Positions 25,939 to 35,860 of a DNA stretch of 64,000 nt are shown one piece after another. The DNA is from Pseudalkalibacillus sp045920555 (GTDB lineage: Bacteria; Bacillota; Bacilli; Bacillales; Fictibacillaceae), in NCBI RefSeq assembly GCF_045920555.1, contig NZ_CP174509.1:1674001-1738000 (forward strand), in the 5' to 3' direction. The translations under genes were made by a program, and so were the position numbers. Numbering within the stretch: the first letter of the stretch is position 1; each line of letters opens with the position of its first letter. Below the pieces are notes generated by a model. It was not told where the DNA came from, searched no databases, and worked only from the letters and a program-made list of their open reading frames with translations.

Positions 25939-26496
25939 TTAAGACTCTTCTTTATGAATCTTATTAAAAGTATTCCTTGTACTTAAATAATGTGAAATTA
26001 AATAGATAACCAGGTAAATAGGAAAAGAATATATATATTTCCAATTGGTATAAACTACAAAACCACTCCATACAAAAATCGGTTCTGAAATGAATGCTAT
26101 AAAGCCAGCGTATAAAATGCCTTTAAAAAACGGGTTTATAAAAGGCTTAATTTGAATGAAGAAAATTGTCAAAACAGGGATAAGTGTTAAGTCCCACGGC
26201 TTATATGAAGGAGAATACGGCAAAACCTCATAATTGTAGTGCCATAATCCTAATTGAACACCTATACTATCAAGCCAAATAGATACTACCATGATAAAAA
26301 AAGCAACGTAAAGTAATCGATGAGTGCTTTCCTTTTTACGATATTTCACCCATAGTATCCAGGGCAATAATGTAAGTGAAACGCCTACCCACCATTGCCA
26401 ACTGAACAGAATATCCTGCTTCCATAACTCGAATTTTTCTAAATAAGATCGATGTACATTTTCATATATATTTTTTATTTCTTGTCTCACTTTCAT
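25939..26496 (-). CDS. CBO0543-family membrane protein
   Basis: 185 residues with about five hydrophobic helices. The WQWWVGVSLTLLPWILWVKY opening, SIWLDSIGVQLGLWHYNYEV and YKPWDLTLIPVL stretches match CBO0543-family proteins common in Bacillus and Clostridium. Function unknown. ATG 26496 follows GGGAG at about eight bases. Convergent with the upstream chimera gene. The following interval 26497-26778 holds AT-rich sequence and no clear gene or promoter. Confidence 0.8.
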   Translation of the reverse strand: MKVRQEIKNIYENVHRSYLEKFELWKQDILFSWQWWVGVSLTLLPWILWVKYRKKESTHRLLYVAFFIMVVSIWLDSIGVQLGLWHYNYEVLPYSPSYKPWDLTLIPVLTIFFIQIKPFINPFFKGILYAGFIAFISEPIFVWSGFVVYTNWKYIYSFPIYLVIYLISHYLSTRNTFNKIHKEES

Positions 26497-26778
26497 ATGT
26501 TAGTCTCCCGATTCCTAACGCTAAATGTCCTCACAAGGTGTTGGTTTCTTCATTTTACTCATTTATTTGCTAGAGCATTTCAAGTCTTAGTTTTTCGATG
26601 GTTTGGATTGTGTTCTTAATATTTTGAGCAAATCATTTCGAAAATATTATAGATAACAAATAATGGATTATAAACTTTGAATAATTTTCATGTAAGGATA
26701 TGAAAGCATTAGGGTAAATTCTGTTGCAATGGTCAATAATAAATTATAACGTGCATAAAAACAATTAAAGGTGATATT

Positions 26779-27141
26779 TTGAAATTAAAAACAGATAATC
26801 CATGCCGAGCAATGTGCTTTATTATCCATCGTTCTGATGGAGTAAGTGTCGTTGGTCTTGCCTTTATTCTGGGAATGATTTTTATGCTATTAGGGTTGAT
26901 TTATGGTTACGCTCTAGCGTGGGGTCCCATATTTGTAACACTAATAGGCTTGGTATTCGGATTTATGTTGGGTCTCCTTATCAAATTTTTCTATATAAAA
27001 AGAAAGGTAATCAAACGAAAGGAACAAAGATTGAGGTGTTTATATCAGTCAAATGCAGAAGACCACAGGAGAATATTGAGAGAATTCTGTGGGACCATAA
27101 TGCACTGGGAATCGGGGGGAAGGACAAGAAATAAAAATTGA
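26779..27141 (+). CDS. Small membrane protein, probably frameshifted near its C-terminus
   Basis: The frame from TTG 26779 (AAAGGTGAT upstream) encodes two hydrophobic helices (VVGLAFILGMIFMLLGLIYG and a second to about residue 70), then a low-complexity basic tail ending TRNKN. In the -1 frame the tail region reads GTKIEVFISVKCRRPQENIE and then RILWDHNALGIGGKDKK, ending TAA 27132-27134. That looks more like a genuine cytoplasmic domain. I infer a single-base indel near 27000-27025 in a roughly 118-residue protein; family not identified. Confidence 0.5.
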   Translation: MKLKTDNPCRAMCFIIHRSDGVSVVGLAFILGMIFMLLGLIYGYALAWGPIFVTLIGLVFGFMLGLLIKFFYIKRKVIKRKEQRLRCLYQSNAEDHRRILREFCGTIMHWESGGRTRNKN

Positions 27142-27369
27142 TTCACAGTAGTTTCGAAATACAGAGGTAAAAGTGAGAATTGAAGAACAATTGCTGAAAT
27201 TAGTACATATCGATATTTTATGTATTTATATATATCAATTTATTAATGATGAATATTTAGCTGGAATTTCCTTACTCTAATGATAACATGAATACCTGAA
27301 TAACTGATAAGAATGTGAAACTCTTCGTTATTTTGTAATTAAAAGTGAATCATAAGAGTGGTGTTTGTA

Positions 27370-28038
27370 ATGATTTCATTTATCAGTGAATTAGTACTGC
27401 TATTCATTATTGTCACAATTGCAATTCGGCTAATGGGGAAAACGGCATTAGCACAATTGAGTCCGATTGATTTGGCAGCCCTTGTATTCCTTGTTACATT
27501 AGCGGTAACTCCTATAAAAGTTGATGGAAAGACGCAGGCGATCGTTGGCATATTAGTGGTTGTCACTATTTATATCCTTTTTTCCAAATTAAGTTTATTC
27601 CAAGCATTGAACCGTTTATTTCTCGGTCAGCCATCAATTTTAGTTAAGCATGGGAAAATTTCTAAAAGAGAAATGGATAAATCCAGATTCAGCTTGGTTG
27701 AATTGTTATCAGCTATCCGTACGGCAGGGTTTCCCAACATTGAAGAAATTGAATATGTCATTTTAGAACCAAATGGAGAACTTAGTATTCTGCCGACCCA
27801 TAGCGCTGTAAATGTAACGCCTGCCCACCTGAATATAGACACGGAGTATAAGGGTATACCTTTGGCAGTTGTTGTAGAAGGGAAATTACAAAAACAAAAT
27901 TTAAAAAAGATCAATAAAGATGAAACGTGGATACTTAATGAAATCAAGCGAAAAGGATTTCAGGATCTTAAGGAAGTCTTTTATGCTTCTGTCAATGATA
28001 AAGATTATTCTTTATATATTGATAAGGGAAAACCTTAA
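27370..28038 (+). CDS. YetF/DUF421-family membrane protein
   Basis: 222 residues from ATG 27370; a GTG 12 bases earlier is possible, and the ribosome site (AGAGTGGTG) is weak either way. Three N-terminal helices (LVLLFIIVTIAIRLMGKTAL onward) are followed by the cytoplasmic YetF domain with SRFSLVELLSAIRTAGFPNI and the terminal EVFYASVNDKDYSLYIDKGK. The family is widespread in spore formers. A decayed relative lies at 10846-11103. Single gene, no clear operon partner. Confidence 0.87.
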   Translation: MISFISELVLLFIIVTIAIRLMGKTALAQLSPIDLAALVFLVTLAVTPIKVDGKTQAIVGILVVVTIYILFSKLSLFQALNRLFLGQPSILVKHGKISKREMDKSRFSLVELLSAIRTAGFPNIEEIEYVILEPNGELSILPTHSAVNVTPAHLNIDTEYKGIPLAVVVEGKLQKQNLKKINKDETWILNEIKRKGFQDLKEVFYASVNDKDYSLYIDKGKP

Positions 28039-28075
28039 TGAAAATCGATTCTCTTTTTAGATTATGGGGTCTGAA

Positions 28076-29547
28076 TTAGATATCTCGTTTTTTATTTATT
28101 TCGATTGAAACCCTGATACCTGATTCGATCGCTCCTTGAATCCATCCATGGGGTAAAGAGGTGTGTTCCCCTGCAAAATGGACTCTCCCTTCTGGTGTGG
28201 CGAGATATGGAAAAAGCTCGGTTTCTTGTTCAGGTTTGAATAAAGTGAAAGCTCCGGAAGCATAAGGATCCAATGTCCAGCTGTGTGTCGATCCTGTTAC
28301 ATAATGGTTTCGGATATTTGGACCATGAATGACCGATAGATCCTTCAGAGTTTGATTAATTCGTTCTTCGTCTGACTTACTCACCCAGATCAGCGCATCA
28401 TCTTCCCAAGTATAACTTCCGAGAATCGCGCCACTTTTTTGATTGAATCCATGACTGGGATAGTGGGTTAATCGTATTGGCAGATCTGTTATCGTTTTAC
28501 CACCAAATATCCCTTGCTTTTCCCAAAAACGGTCATTAAACTGCAAACCGACTTTCATGGAAGGAACCTGATGAAGTTCATGAATCGCTTGCCATTTTTT
28601 TAGTGAGAACGAATTTCTTGGTTGAATGTCAATGAATTGAAGGACTGTGAAAGGGACGGTTACGATGGCTAAATCTCCAGTAAATTGACTCTGCTTGTTT
28701 GATTTTGTATCTACGAATGAAAAAGTTACTTCATTTTGGTCCTGCTCAATTTTTGTAACTTTTGATGGAAGTGGATGTTTTCATTCAATTCAGGTAGAAA
28801 CGCTTTAGGAAGTAAGTCCAATCCTCCTGTAATTTCAAAAAAATTGATTTTTTTATTGAATAAGATCAAATATTCACGCAGCACTTCTATAAAAGATAAT
28901 TCAGGTAGACCTTCAACATTTGATAACACTTTTATCATTCTAAGTGCCCCGTTTGATAACGTCTTCCCCCCAGGATTATACCTGAAAAAAGTCGAGAAAG
29001 AATATCTTTCAAGGTGTTTTACAACTATCGGCCAATGTTTTAGAGGATTTTGGTGAATAAAGTCCATGATAGGCTGTATGATCGATTGAATGAGTTCGCT
29101 ATCAGTCTTTCCTCTTTCACTTGGTTGGACAGGATAGTTGAAAATATCAGGATTCCGTTTGTAAAAGCAGGCTCTCGTTTTAACCCCATTTGCATAAATA
29201 AAGTCATCTGGAGTCGTATTAATAAATGGATTGACTTGTAGACCAAATTTCTTTATATAATCCAATACTAAGTAATGTGTATTCGGTATTCGCATAGCCC
29301 CCGCTTCAACATAATGACCATCTGTGAAGGGCTTCCGCATCGTATAAATCCGTCCCCCAACTCGATCCCTTGCTTCAATGATTGTTATATTATGTCCTGC
29401 TTGTTTTAAAAGAGACCCTGCTACCAGCCCTGCCATACCAGCTCCAGCAATGATGATACTCTTTGGCTCGGTAGTTTTCGGTATTCCCTTCTGGACCACA
29501 GCTGACAATTGTGAAGGTGTGTAGTACGGGGGAAGAAAATTCATCAT
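28076..29547 (-). pseudogene. Flavin monoamine oxidase, disrupted by frameshift
   Basis: The N-terminal part (from ATG 29547, AAGGAG upstream) carries the FAD Rossmann motif IIIAGAGMAGLVAGSLLKQA and the GG doublet in RVGGRIYTMRK. The C-terminal part ends with GRVHFAGEHTSLPHGWIQGA, the FAD-closing motif. Between them, near 28755-28765, one base is missing: the first frame runs on to a stop at 28726, while the other frame reads VTKIEQDQNEVTFSFVD onward without interruption. One added A in the CATCAAAAGTT run would restore about 490 residues, normal for the family. IS copy B sits 76 bases upstream and may have removed its promoter. Confidence 0.8.
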
Positions 29548-29623
29548 ATAGATCACTCCTTCTACCAATTATGGAAAGGGGTATATCTAAATGATTATTC
29601 AGTATAAGTCTCATCTATATGAA

Positions 29624-31543
29624 CCCGAGTTCGACAGTCCCTAGGTAAACGAAATGGGCACAAACCCATGCCAAATAAGGGGTTATGCCCATTTTTTATT
29701 CAAAAACGTGTGTAACTAGGATTTCGGCTGGATATCAACGACCTTTGGAGGTGTCTCCAACCCAAGTGCCGCAAAGGTTTGACGTTGTTTTGATGTTAAC
29801 GTTGTGCGCTGATATAGGTCTCCATCTTTTGTAGAAAAATGTCCTAAATGTAATCGATTCATTTCTTTCCGTAGTTGTTCCCAGGTTTCATCGGTTTCAA
29901 CTTCGATAATCCGAACGAGTAAGAGTGCCAACCAACTGATTAGTACATGAGATCGAATTCGATCCTCTAGACGGTGATACATCGGTCGAAGCCGAAGGGT
30001 TGATTTCAAAGTTCGAAACGCATCTTCTACGTCTAAGAGTTGCTTGTAGCCCAGTGCGATATCTTCTAAGGAAAGCGTGTCATCCGATGTACGAATCAAA
30101 TACTTCCCATCGTATTTCGCCGCATCTCGAACAGCTTGTTTGTTCAACTTCAAGGTACCATCTTTCAATTGGCGAATGTACTTCCCGTATGTGCCATGGG
30201 CATGAAGGCGGCAAGCTTCTTTTCGGTGGGCCTCATTCGGAAGTTGCTTGAGATCCGATAGCTTCATTTCAATCGTCTCTACAATCTTTTCCCGTTGAGC
30301 TTGATCTCGTTTCGCTTCTATCGGATTGTACGCAATGACATACCGTTTACGTGCCTCCCCGTTCCCAATAATAGCTTCTTTAACCTGAAGGTTCTGTCGG
30401 ATCTTTTGAAATCGTCCGCGTTTACTAAGGGCTTCTTCAACGTCTTTCTTCCCTGAACGCATGCGTTCACCAATGATGTAATGACCGCCTGTTCGCTGGA
30501 GGATCCGGAGGTTTTCTTCTGAGGAAAATCCGCGATCAGCGACTTGTATGACTCGTCCAAGTTTCCAGCCTATCAAATCTTTTTTCACTTCTTCAATTAC
30601 GGTCATATCCATCGTATTGCCAGGCCATGACCAAACACGAATCGGAATGCCTTCTCGGGTGACCGCAAGCCCGATTACGGTCTGCACAAGGTCTGAACGT
30701 TTATCTTTTGAGAATCCTTGTTTGCGGAATGTTTCATCTTCCGGCACCTCATCCGGTGCTACTTCGAAGTAGCTGGATGTGGTGTCAAAATAAAGAAGAT
30801 CGACCTCCAAGTTCAATAGGTCCGAGACCGAATGGAAGACACGTTCTTCCAACTCAGACTGAACGGCTAGAAGTTCATCCATCGCACGATAAAGCTGGTG
30901 GCTGTGCACTTCTTTCACCCCAGGGATATACACATCTTCAGATACCCATTCTTCCATCGCCAGTTTACTCGAAGGAGAAAGACCACGGTTCGCTACCATT
31001 GTAAAGATCAGCCGTTCGAGATCGACAGTGTGTTGTCTCGAAGAGAACACTTCCTCGAGGATACTGTCCATGCCGATTTTCTTCCACAACTGATCAAATA
31101 GCCAGATGCCACCGATACTTTTCGACGACTGGAAGAGAAATTCTGCGACATCACTAATCTTTTCTTTCGACTTCAACGCAGCTTCAGGAGAAAGGAATCT
31201 CGAAATACTCTGTGCCAGACGTTCCAGGACGGCGGAATCGACTTGTTCTTCCCGACCGAAGGAATAAATCACCTTTGCTTTCGCATATTTGGCTTTCGGA
31301 TCCCATTCATTATGAGCGAGTTGAAGGTACGCGGTTGTAGTTCCATTTTTATTTTTACGGGTTACGCGTCTTATGTACATACCTATACAATAAACTATTA
31401 TCACCTATATGTAAAGGTAAATATCAGTAAACGTGTGCCTATGAAGAAATCGAAAAAAAAGCACAATTCCCCGGAATCCTTGATAGATAAAGAACGTCTA
31501 TCATAGATTTCTGAAAATGTGCCTATTTACTGTCGAACTCGGG
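29624..31543 (-). mobile_element. IS1634-family insertion sequence, copy B
   Basis: 1920-bp element, inverted relative to copy A, with the same 15-bp terminal repeats (29624-29638 and 31529-31543). It is flanked by a 5-bp target duplication ATGAA (29619-29623 and 31544-31548). It lies between the amine oxidase and the xpt riboswitch region. Confidence 0.93.
29716..31380 (-). CDS. IS1634-family DDE transposase (copy B)
   Basis: The encoded protein is identical to that of copy A at 3090-4754, with the same D, D and E residues (YFDTTSS, VADRGFS, DVEDAFRTLK) and the same alternative GTG start eight codons upstream (31404). The reading frame is intact. Identity of both copies together with different target duplications shows two separate insertion events, one probably derived recently from the other. 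Confidence 0.93.
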   Translation of the reverse strand: MYIRRVTRKNKNGTTTAYLQLAHNEWDPKAKYAKAKVIYSFGREEQVDSAVLERLAQSISRFLSPEAALKSKEKISDVAEFLFQSSKSIGGIWLFDQLWKKIGMDSILEEVFSSRQHTVDLERLIFTMVANRGLSPSSKLAMEEWVSEDVYIPGVKEVHSHQLYRAMDELLAVQSELEERVFHSVSDLLNLEVDLLYFDTTSSYFEVAPDEVPEDETFRKQGFSKDKRSDLVQTVIGLAVTREGIPIRVWSWPGNTMDMTVIEEVKKDLIGWKLGRVIQVADRGFSSEENLRILQRTGGHYIIGERMRSGKKDVEEALSKRGRFQKIRQNLQVKEAIIGNGEARKRYVIAYNPIEAKRDQAQREKIVETIEMKLSDLKQLPNEAHRKEACRLHAHGTYGKYIRQLKDGTLKLNKQAVRDAAKYDGKYLIRTSDDTLSLEDIALGYKQLLDVEDAFRTLKSTLRLRPMYHRLEDRIRSHVLISWLALLLVRIIEVETDETWEQLRKEMNRLHLGHFSTKDGDLYQRTTLTSKQRQTFAALGLETPPKVVDIQPKS

Positions 31544-31587
31544 ATGAACTAAGTCATTATATTTTTATTTTTTTTAGCCATACAAAA

Positions 31588-31642
31588 TCCCCTCCAAGTA
31601 GAAGTGCAAAGTGGTGTTTTTTCACTGTCTACTTAGAGGGGG
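31588..31642. repeat. Long imperfect palindrome
   Basis: CCCCTCCAAGTAGA..AGTG and CACTGTCTACTTAGAGGGG pair over about 20 positions around a T-rich loop. It lies between IS copy B and the riboswitch. It could be a terminator pointing at either side or a small mobile palindrome. The rest of 31643-31760 shows no gene. Confidence 0.45.
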
Positions 31643-31817
31643 TAATATCAAAATGGAGTTTTTCATTTAGGAACCCATTAGAAATGATTTTGACGAATAA
31701 TAATACATAAAAAGACATCAAAAGGCATTAAAAACCGAACAATGTAAAGAAAATTTATAGTTATTGTTCCATTTTAGACGGTTATACGTTATAATCCTAT
31801 TTATAATTCAATATTGA

Positions 31818-32008
31818 ACTCGTATAATCGCAGGAATCGGCCTGCAAGTCTCTACCCGGTCACCGTAAATGACTGGACTACGAGTGACGATCGCAATGTA
31901 AGGTAGCCCACTGTATGTGTTGGGTTTGCTTTGCTTTGTGTAGGTGTATCTATTCACGATCACTCGAGGAGACAGTGCCATTTTCATGTCTACTCGGGTT
32001 TTTTTATT
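31818..32008 (+). promoter_or_regulatory. Guanine-class purine riboswitch with terminator, upstream of xpt
   Basis: Aptamer 31818-31885: P1 arms ACTCGTA and TACGAGT, the conserved TATAATCG and AAGTCTCTACC-like junctions and the GGACTACGAG 3' side. The specificity base is C in GACTACG, as in guanine/xanthine-responsive members (adenine riboswitches have U). The expression platform has a terminator stem CGAGGAGACA/TGTCTACTCG (31965-31994) and seven T. A -10 TATAAT lies at 31790-31795 with a weak -35. Guanine binding should stop transcription of xpt-pbuX. Confidence 0.88.
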
Positions 32009-32124
32009 TTCAACTGGAAAGTTCGTTGTCCTCGAAAGGATGGGTTCGAGTGAATTTCCCAGAAATCGATAATCAAGAAAAACAGAGCTATTTAGTTAAA
32101 AGCCTGATCAGGAGGAATTTCATT

Positions 32125-32739
32125 ATGCAACTACTGAAGGAAAAAGTGTTGGAGGAAGGGATCGTTCTATCAGAGCAGGTATTGAAGGTCGATGCTTTCT
32201 TGAATCATCAAGTTGATCCATCTCTTATGTCAGCCATCGGGAAAGAGTTCGTGTCACGTTTCTCAGGAGAAACAATTACCAAAGTATTAACGATCGAATC
32301 ATCAGGGATCGCGCCTGCACTGATGACGGCTGCTCATCTGAACGTACCTCTCATTTACGCAAGAAAGCAAAAGTCGCTAACTTTGAAGGAGGATATTTAC
32401 GTCAAAAAGGTCTACTCCTTTACAAAGCAGGTTGCGAGCGACTTGACTGTAGCGAAGAAATTCATTACACCGGATGATCGTGTCCTGATCATTGATGACT
32501 TCTTAGCACATGGCGAGGCTGCGCTTGGTCTGGCTCACATCATCAGACAAGCGGATGCCGAGTTAGCAGGTATAGGAATCGTCATCGAAAAGGCATTCCA
32601 AAATGGTGGTAAGAGACTGAAAGATGCCGGATTTCGAGTAGAATCCCTGGTACGCATCGCGTCACTTGAAAATCAAAGAGTCCAATTTGCAGAAGACTAC
32701 ATAGAAAGGGAGAAGATCAACTATGCAACGTCCGTCTAA
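32125..32739 (+). CDS. xpt: Xanthine phosphoribosyltransferase
   Basis: 204 residues from ATG 32125 with AGGAGG at 32110-32115; the longer open frame upstream is the riboswitch leader. Salvages xanthine to XMP with PRPP. The PRPP-binding motif is VLIIDDFLAHGEAALGL (acidic pair then small loop) and the N-terminal MQLLKEKVLEEGIVLSEQVL is typical of Xpt. It overlaps pbuX by 17 bases, as in B. subtilis, so the two are translationally coupled. Confidence 0.95.
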   Translation: MQLLKEKVLEEGIVLSEQVLKVDAFLNHQVDPSLMSAIGKEFVSRFSGETITKVLTIESSGIAPALMTAAHLNVPLIYARKQKSLTLKEDIYVKKVYSFTKQVASDLTVAKKFITPDDRVLIIDDFLAHGEAALGLAHIIRQADAELAGIGIVIEKAFQNGGKRLKDAGFRVESLVRIASLENQRVQFAEDYIEREKINYATSV

Positions 32740-34036
32740 AGTTTTTTCATTAGGCTTTCAACATGTTCTGGCCATGTATGCTGGTGCGGTCATTGTCCCA
32801 CTCATCGTTGGAGGAGCATTGAAACTTTCCGCTGAACAGCTGGCATATCTCGTCTCGATCGATCTATTCACTTGTGGTTTGGCTACTTTGTTGATGGTAT
32901 GGAAAAACCGCTTTTTTGGGATCGGTCTTCCGGTTGTCTTAGGCTGTACATTTACAGCGGTCGGACCGATGATCGCGATTGGAAGTGAACATGGAATTTC
33001 AGCGATTTATGGCGCAATCATTTTATCAGGTATTTTTGTAGTCCTATTTGCTGGTTTTTTTGGGAAACTGGTTCGATTTTTCCCACCGGTCGTTACAGGA
33101 TCAGTTGTGACGGTCATCGGGATCACACTCATCCCAGTCGCGATCACTGACATGGGTGGCGGCCAAGGAAGCCCTGACTTCGGAAGTCTGGATAATCTCG
33201 CATTATCGTTTGGGGTGTTGGCACTGATCATATTGATGAACCGCTTTTTGACAGGTTTTCTCCGCACGGTTTCGATTTTGATGAGTCTGATCGTCGGGAC
33301 CATCGTTGCTGCTTTCATGGGGAAAGTGGATTTCACCTCGATCGCAGAAGCTTCATGGTTCCATATGGTCAAGCCTTTCTATTTCGGATTACCGACATTT
33401 GAATTTTCTGCCGTTCTTACAATGATGTTAGTGGCGACTGTCACGATCATCGAATCAACCGGCGTCTTCATGGCTTTAGGAAAAATCTGTGGAAAAGAGA
33501 TTGAATCGCATGATTTGACCAGGGGGTATCGTGCTGAGGGGTTGGCCGTCCTATTAGGAGGAATTTTCAACGCATTCCCATATACGACCTACTCTCAGAA
33601 CGTCGGTCTTGTCCAAATGACGAATGTGAAGACGAGAAATGTGATCTTTACTGCTGGCGGCATTTTAGTCGTGCTTGGTCTTATTCCGAAAGTGGCAGCT
33701 TTCACAACCTTGATCCCTACCCCTGTACTTGGAGGAGCTACCATTGCCATGTTCGGCATGGTCGTATCGACAGGGATCAAAATGCTGGGAAGCAATGTCG
33801 ACTTGAATAATCATGAGAATCTTTTGATCATTGCTTGTTCAGTAGGTGTCGGCCTTGGGGTAACGGTATCACCGACCTTGTTCGACCAGCTGCCTGAGGG
33901 CTTCCAAATCTTCACGGATAACGGAATCGTGGCAGGCAGCCTTGTCGCGATTGTCCTGAACATGGTCTTTAATTTCCGTCGAAAAACGACCGTTGATATA
34001 GCTGAGACTGAAAATCTACAACATAAAGCTGGTTGA
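32723..34036 (+). CDS. pbuX: Xanthine permease
   Basis: 437-residue NCS2-family nucleobase-cation symporter with about 14 hydrophobic segments. The AMYAGAVIVPLIVGGAL opening, the GCTFTAVGPM region and the ATVTIIESTGVFMALG stretch with the family's conserved Glu are visible, as is the later NAFPYTTYSQNVGLVQMT signature. It lies directly behind xpt under the guanine riboswitch, which identifies it as the xanthine transporter. Terminator at 34040. Confidence 0.94.
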   Translation: MQRPSKVFSLGFQHVLAMYAGAVIVPLIVGGALKLSAEQLAYLVSIDLFTCGLATLLMVWKNRFFGIGLPVVLGCTFTAVGPMIAIGSEHGISAIYGAIILSGIFVVLFAGFFGKLVRFFPPVVTGSVVTVIGITLIPVAITDMGGGQGSPDFGSLDNLALSFGVLALIILMNRFLTGFLRTVSILMSLIVGTIVAAFMGKVDFTSIAEASWFHMVKPFYFGLPTFEFSAVLTMMLVATVTIIESTGVFMALGKICGKEIESHDLTRGYRAEGLAVLLGGIFNAFPYTTYSQNVGLVQMTNVKTRNVIFTAGGILVVLGLIPKVAAFTTLIPTPVLGGATIAMFGMVVSTGIKMLGSNVDLNNHENLLIIACSVGVGLGVTVSPTLFDQLPEGFQIFTDNGIVAGSLVAIVLNMVFNFRRKTTVDIAETENLQHKAG

Positions 34037-34039
34037 AAT

Positions 34040-34080
34040 AAAAATCCCTCTTAAATTGTTCTTTTAAGGGGGATTTTTTC
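34040..34080 (+). terminator. Terminator of xpt-pbuX
   Basis: AAAATCCCTCTTAA pairs with TTAAGGGGGATTTT, followed by T. Confidence 0.8.
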
Positions 34081-34177
34081 TCCTTCCCCTACAATACCGA
34101 CAGAAAAGCAGGAATATTGTTGTATATCCTCGAAAACATTCACTAAACATTCTGAAAAATACTTGAGGTGAATTCCA

Positions 34178-35860
34178 TTGATATCACTCGACTCATCTAT
34201 AGATGTAATCCCTGTTCCGGCTTTCATGACGGGAAAGGACGGTTCGATTTCTTATTTGAATGATTCATTCAGAAACATGATCATATCCGAAAAATATCAG
34301 AGCATTTCCAATCTGTTTGATCATTTTAACTTTCAAAAAGATGATGGGTTGTTACTTGCAAGTATACAGGACCGCCACTTTCTGTTTCTAAGACATCAAG
34401 TGGGTGAACAATTCTTCTATTTCGGAAGGGAAGGGAAGCACTTCCAGGAATTGCAGCAACAGGTGTCTGAATTGAAGAAGCTGAACAGGGAGCTCGATTC
34501 CATCATCGACAGTTCATATGATGGAATTTATATCACTGATAACAAAGGAGTTACACTGAAAACAAATACAGCTATTGAAAGGATCACTGGAATCCCAAAA
34601 GAATATTACATCGGAAAAAATGTAGCCCAATTAGTCGACAGGGGAATTCTGAAAGATTCAGTCACGTCTAAAGTGATCGAGCAAAGACGTACGGTATCCG
34701 TCGTGCAGAAAAACTTTGAAGGTAAAGAAACGTTGATTACTGGAAGTCCTGTCATGAATGAAGACGGTGATATTGAAAAGGTGATTACGAATATCCGTGA
34801 TTTATCCGAGCTGAATGGTCTTCTTGAAGAATTGAAGGAAGTACAGAAGCGTAACAACCAATATGAAAAAGAATTGAAGCGGCTGAAGGGTTTTTCAGAG
34901 GCAGGCATTATCGTCGAAAGCCAAAAGATGAGGGAACTCTATGAGATGGCAGAACGGATCGCTGACTTTGATGCGACGGTTCTTATTTTAGGTGAGACAG
35001 GGGTAGGGAAGGATGTTCTTGCGAGATTCATCCACCGCTCAAGCAGCCGCAATGGAAAAGGGGACTTCATCAAAGTGAACTGCGGTGCGATCCCTACCGA
35101 CCTGTTGGAATCCGAGTTATTCGGTTATGAAGCGGGTGCTTTTACAGGTGCGAATAAAAAAGGGAAGCCTGGTATGTTCGAAGTGGCTGATAAAGGAGTG
35201 CTGTTCCTGGATGAAGTCGGAGAATTACCTCTGAAGCTGCAAGTGAAACTTCTGCAAGCCATCCAGGATGGTGTTATTCAACGGGTAGGATCAACGAAAG
35301 TCAAAAAGGTGGATGTAAGGATAATCGCTGCCACAAACCGGGCTCTACAGGATATGGTGGAACAGGGGGAGTTCAGGGAGGATCTCTATTATCGATTGAA
35401 TGTGATTCCGTTTTCTGTCCCCCCGTTACGGGAAAGAAGGGATGATATTCTCCCGCTGATCCAGTTTTTCCTGGATAAAACGAATGTCAAATACGGTTTA
35501 AACAAGGGGCTTGAGGATGATCTGAAGAATTTCCTTTATGAGTTGGATTGGTCTGGAAACGTCAGGGAGATGTCCAATCTGATCGAAAGGCTTGTTCTGA
35601 CGACCTCTTCAAATACCGTGACTACCGCACACCTACCTGAAGAATATAAAAGAAAAGAACATAAAAGGGTGAATGTGACAGAACTCATCCCGTTGAAGGA
35701 TGCAGCGGAAATTGCAGAAAGGCAAATTCTTCTACTAGCAACTGAGCGGTACAGTTCAACTTATCAAATAGCAAAGGCACTGGAAACAAGTCAACCGACC
35801 ATCGTCCGTAAAATGAAAAAATATGGGATAGCGATTGATTTTAGAGATTCGAAGTTATGA
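34178..35860 (+). CDS. Sigma-54-dependent transcriptional activator (PAS-AAA-Fis)
   Basis: 560 residues from TTG 34178 (GAGGTG upstream). Two PAS-like sensor segments lie at about residues 5-95 and 105-225 (YDGIYITDNKGVTLKTNTAI), then a coiled coil. The AAA+ domain runs about 245-475 with Walker A GETGVGKDVLARFIH, the sigma-54-contacting GAFTGA loop, Walker B GVLFLDEVGELP and arginine fingers in REDLYYRLNVIPF. A Fis-type HTH ends the protein (SSTYQIAKALETSQPTIVRK). It should activate the -24/-12 promoters at 37746 and 40376 in response to a small molecule, probably the acid degraded by the downstream genes. Confidence 0.94.
   Translation: MISLDSSIDVIPVPAFMTGKDGSISYLNDSFRNMIISEKYQSISNLFDHFNFQKDDGLLLASIQDRHFLFLRHQVGEQFFYFGREGKHFQELQQQVSELKKLNRELDSIIDSSYDGIYITDNKGVTLKTNTAIERITGIPKEYYIGKNVAQLVDRGILKDSVTSKVIEQRRTVSVVQKNFEGKETLITGSPVMNEDGDIEKVITNIRDLSELNGLLEELKEVQKRNNQYEKELKRLKGFSEAGIIVESQKMRELYEMAERIADFDATVLILGETGVGKDVLARFIHRSSSRNGKGDFIKVNCGAIPTDLLESELFGYEAGAFTGANKKGKPGMFEVADKGVLFLDEVGELPLKLQVKLLQAIQDGVIQRVGSTKVKKVDVRIIAATNRALQDMVEQGEFREDLYYRLNVIPFSVPPLRERRDDILPLIQFFLDKTNVKYGLNKGLEDDLKNFLYELDWSGNVREMSNLIERLVLTTSSNTVTTAHLPEEYKRKEHKRVNVTELIPLKDAAEIAERQILLLATERYSSTYQIAKALETSQPTIVRKMKKYGIAIDFRDSKL

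Noticed and set aside
31915..32124. Extended open frame upstream of xpt adding 70 codons
   Set aside because: It runs through the riboswitch terminator; the AGGAGG at 32110 and family length fix the start at 32125.
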